A stretch of DNA of 64,000 bases, taken from NCBI GenBank assembly GCA_012295275.1, contig CM022679.1:29546664-29610663 (forward strand). Direction: 5' to 3'. This stretch comes from Chrysomallon squamiferum. Taxonomy: Eukaryota > Mollusca > Gastropoda > Neomphalida > Peltospiridae. Shown piece by piece: positions 58,701-64,000 of this stretch. How positions within the stretch are numbered: the stretch's first letter is position 1; every line of letters starts with the position of its first letter. The notes beneath the pieces are model-generated. The model did not search any database, had not been told where the DNA came from, and worked only from the letters and a program-made list of their open reading frames with translations. The translations under genes were made by a program, and so were the position numbers.

Positions 58701-61700
58701 CCAGTTTACACAGATCCACTGTTAAGCAATGATTTCATGATTTATAAATGTAACAAATAAAACTGTTATGTCTTGGTAGCACACTGGTTTGTAACGGGTA
58801 TTCTCCATCTTTCAAATTGTTTTGACTTAGACAGAGTTACTCAGAATTATCAGAGGAAACTTTATACAGAGGTAAAAGATACAACATTTATCTGTAGAGC
58901 TGCTAACATTCAACCCAAATAAATTTAATATTTTTCAACATTTTCATACATTCTTATTATGGCCTGCAATCATAGAAAATAAATTTTGTTTGCTTTGATG
59001 TGATTGTTCGAGTCCTGCCATTTAAGTTTTGATTGCAAAGTAATACAGAACAGAATATTTGATAAACATTTTATCATATATATTTATAAAAGAAAAAGAA
59101 AATCTTGCGGTCAAAAAGACTCATTTTAAAAACTTCATAAATAAAATACTTATAGGAACTTCCAGTTAAATCCATTATTTCTTCATTGATTTTCATTAAA
59201 AAAAATGTTTGATCGAAAGTTTATTCAGAAGAGTACTCATCAGTATTTGAATTTTTAAATTTATTTATAGGAAAAGGTGTTCATAAAAGTATTTATCAGT
59301 TATTGAATTTATTTATTTATTTATTTATTTAATTATTTATTTACAGATCAGAAATCAACAAACGAGGTCCCTGTGGACCCTCAGCTGAAGATAGACAATG
59401 CTCTAACCAACATCCCTTTCCCAGGAAAGCCGGAGAACTCTGCAGAAATCCACGACAATCCCGAAGAGACCCAGAGAAAAAAGAAGAAAGAGGAAGAAAG
59501 GAAACTGAAAAAAGTAGATGACGAAGAAGAAAGGAAACCAGCTGCCAGCCTGAAGATGTCAGACCGCAGTTTCTATGACTACCTGCGAGACAAGAACATG
59601 GAGAATGAAGAGGAGAAGAAGTGCACTAAAGAAGAGTACATCCGCTTTAAAGAAATCTTGTTGAAGTACCACTGTGTGCGATTTGCTGAACAAGACTGCA
59701 GTGTAGAAACACACGAGAGTAAGTTATGTTGTTAATTATTGTTGTTGTTGTTGTGTTTGTTGACTGCTGTCAGTGTACTTGTCTCCCTATAGTGTCAGGT
59801 TCAACCCAAGGACCTAGGGTGTTAACAGTGACTACTACTATTATTATTATTGTTGTTGTTGTTATTTCCCTGAAATATAACAGCTACATTTGTGTGACTG
59901 AATATTCTAAAATATCTATTATGATCTGTCAGATAAAGATAGCACTTGAAAACATTTTGTGCAGAAAAAGAAAGAGAGATATAGATATATAGAGATAGAT
60001 ATATAAATACAGATAGTTGACAGCTATAGACAGATGGATGTATATAAATGGATGGATAGATTGATAGCTGTGTGAATGTGTTTGTGTTTTTAACTAATTC
60101 TTGTTAATTATTTTACACTTGTTATCTGCAGAGCGGGACTACTTGGCCACGCTGATGTTCAGCATCTACGACATGAACCTCGACTACTACATCGACATGA
60201 AGGAGGCTGAGCAGATGGAGGATAAAGAACATAAACAGCGTGACTGGAGTCCTTGCACCATCATCGACATCATCCGCAACGATGATCAGGACCCTGTCGA
60301 TAACAAACTGTCTGTCTCAGAGTTTGTCAGTGCATTCATTCTGCAAGGTAAGAAATTATCAAGATAAATATGTCATCATGATGTTGACATGGTCAGATTT
60401 GATGTGGACATGGTCAAAGTTGTCATATTTTTTATGCAGCATTTTTATTACCAGTACCAATAAAACATCCATTATCACTGCTACTTCTATTACTATGTCT
60501 ATTACTACTACCACTGCTGTTACTAGGAGTCTCTACCACTACCACTGCAGCTGCTACTGCTGTTGTTATTACTTTTATTTCTGTTTCAGGGATATCAAAT
60601 CCAGTCACAGTGGTAGTAACAGAAGAATTTCTGCCCACTCTTGCCACAGTTGGAAATGGACTGGAACTGAAATGTGGAATTGCTGATGGCAAGAACATCA
60701 TCTGGAAACGAAATGGTGTTGACATCAAAGACCTGCCTACAGAAGAACTAAAGGTATTAAATAATTTTTAAAACTTAAAATTCTTAGAATTCATTTTATT
60801 ATTCTTTAATCATGTCAGAGCTTGCCAGAATTTCAGTAAATTAAGAACTGTAGTCTCAAACATTTTGAATCATTAAGAAAAAATTTGTCATTACTATGAA
60901 TTTTTAAAAATTTATATAAATTAGAGTTTAATTTGAAACTTCAAAATGATACCAGTAATAACATTTCAAAAGATATTAAAATTAATTATAATAAATTTGT
61001 TTTGATCTTTAGTTCGACAGTCAGTATTTTTATGGACTTTTATATACTAAATGTAATTTAGAACCAGAGGATGTTTGATGACTGAAGATATTATTTTTTT
61101 CAGGTATTTGAAGATGGTGCGTTGTACTTCAGTAAGATTGGGGTACATCACATGGGCAACTATTCTTGTGAGGATAAAACTGATCCATCATTAAAACAAG
61201 TTCACTCTCTCAAAGTTCACAGTAAGTTTATTTTCATTTTCATTCTTCTCTTTCTTATAATTATATGTCTGTAGTAAACTAAACTAGAACTTTTGGTTCC
61301 AGTTAATTAACTTAGTTTAGTGTTGTTATCTAAACATGCTAAATTCATCTCTTTAAAATGGAAATTTATCCCCTGTTTATATACAACGTATTGTTGATTT
61401 TCAAATTTATTACTTTTGTTGTTGTTGTTGTTATTATTATTATTATTATTTATTACATTTATTACTGTTAATTTTGATGGGTGATTATTATATAAATTTG
61501 TGGAAGTGGTCTGTTTTGATTCTATTTTATTATAATTTTTGAAGATAAACAGGTTTTCATTTCATGGTTAATATCTTCTTTTTTTTTTTTTTTTAATTTT
61601 ATTTAAAAATAATTTATATTTCTTAAAATGTTTTTCAGTGCCACCAACAGTTCGCGTGTCGCCAGTGACTCAGATGAGAGTTTCCCAGTCCGACATCACA

Positions 61701-61861
61701 ATCAAGTGTCACGCTGAAGGTATTCCAGCACCTAAAATCATGTGGCAGGTTAACGAGATCAGAATACCTGACTCACCTGATCACTACGTCAAAACACGTG
61801 GGTTTCAATTCTATATTATTATTATTAATATACATTATTAAACATCATCTTTATTATTATC

Positions 61862-61897
<36 letters not shown>

Positions 61898-61953
61898 CAT
61901 TTGTTATTATTATCATAATTATTATTATTATTATTAATTTTATCATTATTACA

Positions 61954-61999
<46 letters not shown>

Positions 62000-63681
62000 T
62001 ATTATTATTATTATTATTATTTCTACAATTATTATTATTAATTTTATCATTGTTGTCATTACTTGAAAACCTGAAGATTTGTTTTTGGGAAGGAATTTTA
62101 AAAAAGCAAATTAAATGATTCCTAATTGCTTATAAAATTATCCATGCACCATAATGAAAATGTTTTCTTCTGACTGAGATAGTAATATGTTTTTGTTACA
62201 ATTGCAAGAAGGGAGGTAACTGTTTACTTGTCATAATACATACTCTGTAAGAAAGTGCAAGGGATACTAATAACTATATTTAATTATAATGAAAATATTA
62301 AAGTTTCTGGACTTTGTCGAGGTTCATTAGTGAAAATGTTGATGTTTTCAGACGCAAACGGCACACTGATAGTGGAGAACGCAGACTACAAACGTGACAC
62401 TGGGGCTTACAAGTGTATTGCTGAGAACCAGGCCGGCAAGGCAGAGGGCGTGGCCTCGGTGTTCATTCAGGATCCTCACAACAAGAAAGAAGCATGTGAG
62501 TTACTCCCCTTTTCTCTTTCTTGAAAATATTTTATTTATTTTATTTATATCCTTTTCTTTTTGTTTGCTTTTTTTCTGTTATTGTTGTTATAGGTGGGTT
62601 TCAGCTTTCGGCTTTTTCTTTCAACACTCCTGTATAATTGTCAAATATATTTATCTTTATTTGTTTTATTTTTTTTAAATTTAAGAATTTAAAAATAATA
62701 TATACTGAATGATGTTTATTACTGATACATAACAGATTTAAGTTTCTGTTTGAAATTTTCTGTTGCAGTTTCCAACTACCACAAACCGTACGGAACGTTC
62801 GTTGTGTTCCATGACAAGGGTTACACAGTCTACGACCCCAGCTCCTGCCTCATTCAGAGAGACGCCACTGGCGAGTTCGGAAGTTTCAAATTTATTCCCG
62901 ATAACCTGGACGGGCCTCTCAAAATGTGCGATCCGAAGATCGGCTGTCACTGGGGTTCAGCAGTTAACATCAACAACCAGTACGTGTACGTGAGCCAGCC
63001 CAAGGAGAACAGAATCATCATCATTGAGTCAGCTGAGAAGTGGAATCCAATTCAGGTATTCAAAACTCTTATTTCATGTTGTCGTTTTCTTTGTCTCCCA
63101 TTAGTTATGATTTATTTTCTTCATGTCTTTATTTTATTTATTCTATTTTTATTTTTATTTTTTACCTGATTATTTGTTCCTTTATTTCTGCACTATAAGT
63201 AAGATTTAAAATACGGTTTGGCTATGTGTGTGTGTGTGTGTGTATGTTTATATATTATTTGATTTGTTTGGCTGTACAAGGTATTATTTTTTGTTGATAA
63301 TAACAAACAAGAAATGAAGTAACCTGCAGTAAAAGGAGGTAGGTAGTGAGTGTGTGAATGAATGAGAGGTATGTAGATGATAACAAAAAAAGTAGTAGTG
63401 ACTTTATGATTAATAATGATCATTCTAGGGGTTTAATTGTATATTGATTTCCGTATTTCCATATTAACATGTTTGTTTTGTTTTGTTTGTTTCAGGTGAT
63501 TGACACAGACAAGACACCAGTAAAACTGCACTACATAGCACACTTGGATCAGGTGTGGGTGCTGTGTTGGAACGGGGAAAACGACGGCAGTACTAAAACC
63601 GTGGTGGTCATCCGTGACGCCAGCAAGTACATACAACACCACAGCGTCCACACCCAGCCAGTCGGCAACCGCTTCGACTTG
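26309..63681 (+). CDS. FSTL5: Follistatin-like 4/5 (FSTL4/5) secreted protein, 5' 877 codons, cut by window end
   Basis: Coding exons: 26309-26389, 56960-57863, 59347-59718, 60132-60347, 60590-60753, 61104-61221, 61639-61797, 62352-62495, 62769-63055, 63496-63681. Total 2631 nt, 877 codons, all GT-AG and phase-consistent; the gene continues past 64000. Domains in order: signal peptide (1 to ~19), a long polar cysteine-free region (~20-420), an EF-hand pair (about 465-520), Ig1 (~525-618), Ig2 (~619-710), then the FSTL5-type C-terminal region with CHWGSAVNI and HTQPVG motifs. The family is extracellular, related to SPARC/follistatin, and mainly neural in vertebrates. From the KKCTKEEY motif (Cys421) onward the protein tracks human FSTL5 as I remember it. 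The Kazal domain that normally precedes this point is absent from the exons found. FSTL4 versus FSTL5 cannot be told apart; the symbol is by resemblance. Confidence 0.9.
26390..33228. other. Left part of FSTL intron 1, unremarkable
   Basis: AT-rich. An (ATTC)-like tract lies at 26598-26625, ACAT/ACAC-rich low complexity at 27900-28260, purine-rich at 28940-29090, (TTA)n at 30040-30088, and scattered TTACAG-type short repeats at 30416-30640. Nothing coding was recognised. Confidence 0.6.
30040..30088. repeat. (TTA)n microsatellite
   Basis: Perfect ATT/TTA run in FSTL intron 1. Confidence 0.95.
33229..33545. other. Lower-AT island in FSTL intron 1
   Basis: About 310 bp visibly richer in G and C than its surroundings, with a 66-codon ORF at 33309-33509 that resembles no family I know and lacks splice or codon support. 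It could be a conserved non-coding element or a decayed insertion. I cannot decide. Confidence 0.3.
34258..34270. promoter_or_regulatory. X-box-like (RFX) site GTTGCCTAGCAAC
   Basis: Near-perfect palindrome matching the RFX X-box pattern RYYRYY-N(1-3)-RRNRAC, inside a lower-AT stretch (34141-34370). Sequence match only. Confidence 0.35.
34492..34640. repeat. Two-copy tandem duplication, 80-bp period
   Basis: AAAAACTCAACATTTGTTAA occurs at 34492 and again at 34572, followed by similar AATATTA/ATTAAT sequence. The copies differ in the AAAT tract between them. Confidence 0.75.
34971..35330. repeat. Degenerate three-copy tandem repeat, ~124-139 bp period
   Basis: Units begin GTGTTA at 34971, 35095 and 35234. 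Each continues with AAAGA-AGTAA-ATTAA and a GGATAT or GATAT step, with T-rich expansion between copies. Confidence 0.6.
36838..37590. repeat. Degenerate tandem duplication, about four old copies
   Basis: Related segments near 36838, 37045, 37300 and 37455 share AGTAAACA or AATAAACR starts and, downstream, TTGCTG-TAATCTTAAAC-like sequence. The clearest match is TAATCTTAAACC near 37101 and 37510, each followed by CAG-rich and GGAA-CATG sequence. Spacing is irregular (about 150-250 bp). Low-identity evidence by eye. Confidence 0.4.
37933..38282. promoter_or_regulatory. Candidate RFX-type enhancer: two X-box-like sites in a lower-AT island
   Basis: ATTGCTATGGCAAC at 37985-37998 and ATCGCCATGGAAAC at 38269-38282 both fit RYYRYY-N2-RRNRAC. 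They flank a 96-codon minus-strand ORF (38223-37933) that resembles no family. The island is less AT-rich than the rest of the intron, so a conserved regulatory element is at least as likely as a coding exon. Confidence 0.35.
38490..38572. repeat. Short degenerate tandem repeat, ~25-27 bp period
   Basis: Three copies of AAATCARCATAAGTTA or AAGTCAACACAAGTTA separated by about 10 bp of A/T/G sequence. Confidence 0.6.
40571..41060. repeat. Degenerate ~146-bp tandem repeat, three copies plus a fragment
   Basis: The sub-sequence GTTTGTGTAGARTAAATTCC (or variant) recurs at 40590, 40737 and 40882 (periods 147 and 145). A shortened copy near 40984 reads GAATAAAATTC. Each is followed by TGTTTTGAAAATGTG-like sequence. 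The period is close to one nucleosome, which may be chance. Confidence 0.7.
41261..41300. repeat. (AAT)n microsatellite
   Basis: Perfect AAT run in FSTL intron 1. Confidence 0.95.
42100..42560. other. Lower-AT island in FSTL intron 1
   Basis: About 460 bp with balanced composition. Two overlapping ORFs (42231-42431, 42392-42598) are not linked by splice sites to the gene and match nothing I know. Candidate conserved non-coding sequence. The island stands out against the AT-rich flanks. Confidence 0.3.
43240..43340. repeat. Short ACACCC/ATCCACACCCAG-type repeat
   Basis: (AT)n followed by CACCC-rich units, including two exact ATCCACACCCAGAT-like copies side by side near 43308-43332. Confidence 0.6.
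43790..44260. other. Lower-AT islands in FSTL intron 1
   Basis: Stretches at 43790-43930 and 44040-44240 are less AT-rich, with ORF-free, non-repetitive sequence split by a T homopolymer (43958-43978). Possible regulatory sequence. Nothing more can be said. Confidence 0.25.
44549..44610. repeat. (GT)n(TA)n(GATA)n compound microsatellite
   Basis: GT run, then TA run, then GATA tetranucleotides in FSTL intron 1. Confidence 0.95.
46040..46620. other. Lower-AT, non-repetitive stretch in FSTL intron 1
   Basis: About 580 bp without SSRs. It includes a minus-strand ORF (46484-46227) with no family resemblance. Candidate conserved non-coding sequence, by composition only. Confidence 0.25.
47142..47230. 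repeat. (ATT)n / (TTTA)n repeats
   Basis: ATT run followed by TTTA units. Confidence 0.93.
47730..48230. repeat. Degenerate short tandem repeat, ~35-60 bp period
   Basis: Repeated TTAAACCAAAT-ACC/GACCATTATTTAC-ATAACAT and AACCAAATGATTGTTAT-like segments, for example near 47744, 47998 and 48060. Copies are diverged and irregularly spaced. Confidence 0.45.
48609..48672. repeat. (TTTA)n tetranucleotide repeat
   Basis: Perfect TTTA run of about 64 bp. Confidence 0.96.
49560..49770. other. Lower-AT, non-repetitive island in FSTL intron 1
   Basis: Contains GCGCAGAACACAGCCGAG, a CCATTGTTTG Sox-like word and ATTTAATCTGCA. Resembles regulatory sequence more than coding. Composition-based only. Confidence 0.25.
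50090..50400. repeat. Degenerate tandem repeat around TTTAATRGAATATTTTATT
   Basis: Related words at about 50110, 50170, 50218, 50278 and 50350 (AATAGAAAATTTTATTG, AAATATTTTATTGCTT, AATAGAATATTTTGTTG, AATGGAATATTTTATTC, AACTGAATATTTTATTT), spaced about 50-70 bp. Confidence 0.6.
50531..50594. repeat. (TTTA)n / (ATT)n compound repeat
   Basis: TTTA units then ATT run in FSTL intron 1. Confidence 0.95.
51795..51875 (+). mobile_element. Possible tRNA-derived SINE remnant
   Basis: GTAGCCCAGTGGTTTGAGTA resembles a Pol III A box. About 35 bp later GGGTTTCAAGGCC resembles a decayed B box (GGTTCRANNCC). Spacing fits a tRNA-like head. Ends and body were not identifiable, so this is tentative. Confidence 0.35.
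52937..53007. repeat. (GT)n with GTGTCT units
   Basis: GT run of about 45 bp followed by four GTGTCT hexamers. Confidence 0.95.
53610..54170. repeat. Degenerate ~30-bp tandem repeat (AATCTGTATTTTATCTGAATAC-like), ~560 bp
   Basis: The words TTTATCTGAAT, TTTATTTGAATACAATCTG, AATCTGTATTT and close variants recur about 15 times in a row, with units of roughly 25-40 bp. An (AT)n tract interrupts near 53680. Confidence 0.7.
54171..56959. other. Right end of FSTL intron 1
   Basis: ATC/ATT-rich low complexity at 54520-54750, (CA)n at 55699-55734, (AAAT)n near 56040-56062, T homopolymer at 55870-55886. No gene seen. The acceptor tract TTCTATTTCTGTTTTAG ends at 56959. Confidence 0.65.
55699..55734. 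repeat. (CA)n microsatellite
   Basis: Perfect AC run of about 36 bp in FSTL intron 1. Confidence 0.95.
56960..57863 (+). other. Cysteine-free, acidic/Lys-rich N-terminal exon of the FSTL protein
   Basis: A 904-nt exon encoding residues 28-328, read in phase 0 from the signal-peptide exon and ending in phase 1. It is rich in K, E, D and S, with stretches such as NSDDSDDDGDGEEG and NPPPPGLG. It has no cysteine, so it cannot hold a Kazal domain. It is probably disordered, with short coiled-coil-like KKSMEKEKILREKKAE. No equivalent in vertebrate FSTL4/5 is known to me. The exon clearly joins 59347: phase-1 G plus AT gives Asp. Confidence 0.8.
58199..58480. repeat. 80-bp minisatellite, about four copies, in FSTL intron 2
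   Basis: The word TTGATTATCTATATTTAAAA starts at 58201 and 58281. A shortened form is at 58361 and a fourth copy at 58455. Units include CAGAGAAATGTGAACAGGAC and TGTTGATGTTATTACAACTG. The first two copies are nearly identical, indicating recent duplication. Confidence 0.9.
59347..60347 (+). other. FSTL EF-hand (extracellular calcium-binding) region, two exons
   Basis: Exon 59347-59718 ends the charged N-terminal region (KKKKEEERKLKK) and starts the homologous part at KKCTKEEYIRFKEILLKYHC. Exon 60132-60347 has loop DMNLDYYIDMKE, with acidic or Asn ligands at positions 1, 3, 5 and 9 and Glu at 12, so a calcium-competent EF hand. A second, looser loop follows: NDDQDPVDNKLSVSEF. This is the SPARC-like EC arrangement of the family. 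Confidence 0.85.
59719..60131 (+). other. FSTL intron 3
   Basis: GTAAGT donor to AG at 60130-60131. It contains ATAGATAGATA-like short repeats near 59976-60065. No gene. Confidence 0.85.
60590..61221 (+). other. FSTL Ig domain 1 (exons 60590-60753, 61104-61221)
   Basis: Ig-like I-set fold: Cys in LELKCGIADG, Trp in IIWKRNGV, and the DxGxYxC-type motif as HMGNYSCED. Phases are 1-0 and 0-1. It aligns with the first Ig of FSTL5. Confidence 0.85.
61639..62495 (+). other. FSTL Ig domain 2 (exons 61639-61797, 62352-62495)
   Basis: Cys in TIKCHAEGIP, Trp in KIMWQVNE, and RDTGAYKCIAENQAG. A phase-1 intron splits the domain. The intron between them (61798-62351) is dominated by a (TTA)n tract. Confidence 0.88.
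61859..62040. repeat. (ATT)n-rich tract in the FSTL Ig2 intron
   Basis: Several ATT runs separated by short ATC or AATTT interruptions, about 180 bp. Ile/Leu-run ORFs here are artefacts. Confidence 0.95.
62769..63681 (+). other. Start of FSTL C-terminal beta-propeller-like region (exons 62769-63055, 63496-63681)
   Basis: FSTL4/5-specific region with YGTFVVFHDKGYTVYDP, KIGCHWGSAVNI, YVYVSQPKENRIIIIE, TPVKLHYIAHLDQVWVLCW and HTQPVGNRFDL. Each matches a corresponding FSTL5 segment as I recall it. The gene continues downstream, past the donor at 63682. Confidence 0.88.
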
Positions 63682-63961
63682 GTGAGCGTCGTTTGTCTGT
63701 GTGTGTGTCTGTTTTAAATAACTGTTTAATTCAGAATTTGAGCAAAAAAAATGTGTGACATAATTGTATACATATAAAACAATTTTCAATCATTCCTTTG
63801 TGAAGTTATTTATTTATTTACTTACTTTATTTAATTACTTGTTTATCTATTATTGATTGGTTGTAGTAGGTTGGGTTTAAAAATGTAGCTATTTTTAATG
63901 CAATAATATCAAATTCAGTTTTGGTACATAAATATTTTAAATTTAGTCATTTGGGTAACAC

Positions 63962-64000
<39 letters not shown>
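63682..64000 (+). other. FSTL intron, running off the window
   Basis: GTGAGC donor at 63682. Ends in a (ATT)n tract from about 63963 to the window edge. No exon was recognised in this stretch. Confidence 0.8.

Overview
This is an AT-rich animal nuclear genome segment, full of introns and simple repeats. It is most likely from a lophotrochozoan, probably a mollusc. The evidence is long introns with GT-AG junctions, dense (AAT)n, (AG)n, (AC)n and (TTTA)n microsatellites, gene content, and a recurring short AAGGGA(R)ATAACTC-type motif that I associate with mollusc genomes. No prokaryotic, CRISPR or viral content was seen. Three protein-coding genes lie on the + strand in the same order as the coordinates, and one tRNA gene lies on the - strand inside an intron of the first.

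(1) About 1-13.9 kb: the 3' part of a divergent formin. I could chain 19 exons with fully consistent phases (919 residues visible; the 5' end lies outside the window). It has a clear FMNL-type GBD/FH3 region. No proline-rich FH1 was found, and only the C-terminal two thirds of an FH2 domain can be recognised. The lysine expected in the FH2 post-GN region reads as serine. One intron (11008-11513) is an AT-AC intron with near-perfect U12-type 5' splice and branch-point sequences. An intron-containing tRNA-Ile(UAU) gene is nested antisense at 8065-8174.

(2) About 15.5-21.2 kb: a complete six-exon ubiquitin-conjugating enzyme of the UBE2D/Effete family (147 aa). It has a TATA-less promoter-like region with NRF1-like and YY1-like motifs.

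(3) About 25.1 kb to the window end: a follistatin-like 4/5 (FSTL4/5) gene, cut by the right edge. A signal-peptide exon (26309-26389) is followed by a 30.6 kb intron. The following exons encode a cysteine-free acidic/lysine-rich region, an EF-hand pair, two Ig domains and the start of the C-terminal beta-propeller-like region. The Kazal domain expected in this family was not found.

The giant FSTL intron holds no supported gene. It does contain several unrelated families of old, degenerate tandem duplications, SSRs, a possible tRNA-derived SINE remnant, and less AT-rich islands. One island has two RFX X-box-like sites 284 bp apart.

The three protein genes act in unrelated processes (actin/cell polarity, ubiquitination, extracellular signalling), and I see no functional cluster. 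Comparisons with known families are from memory, not from a search.
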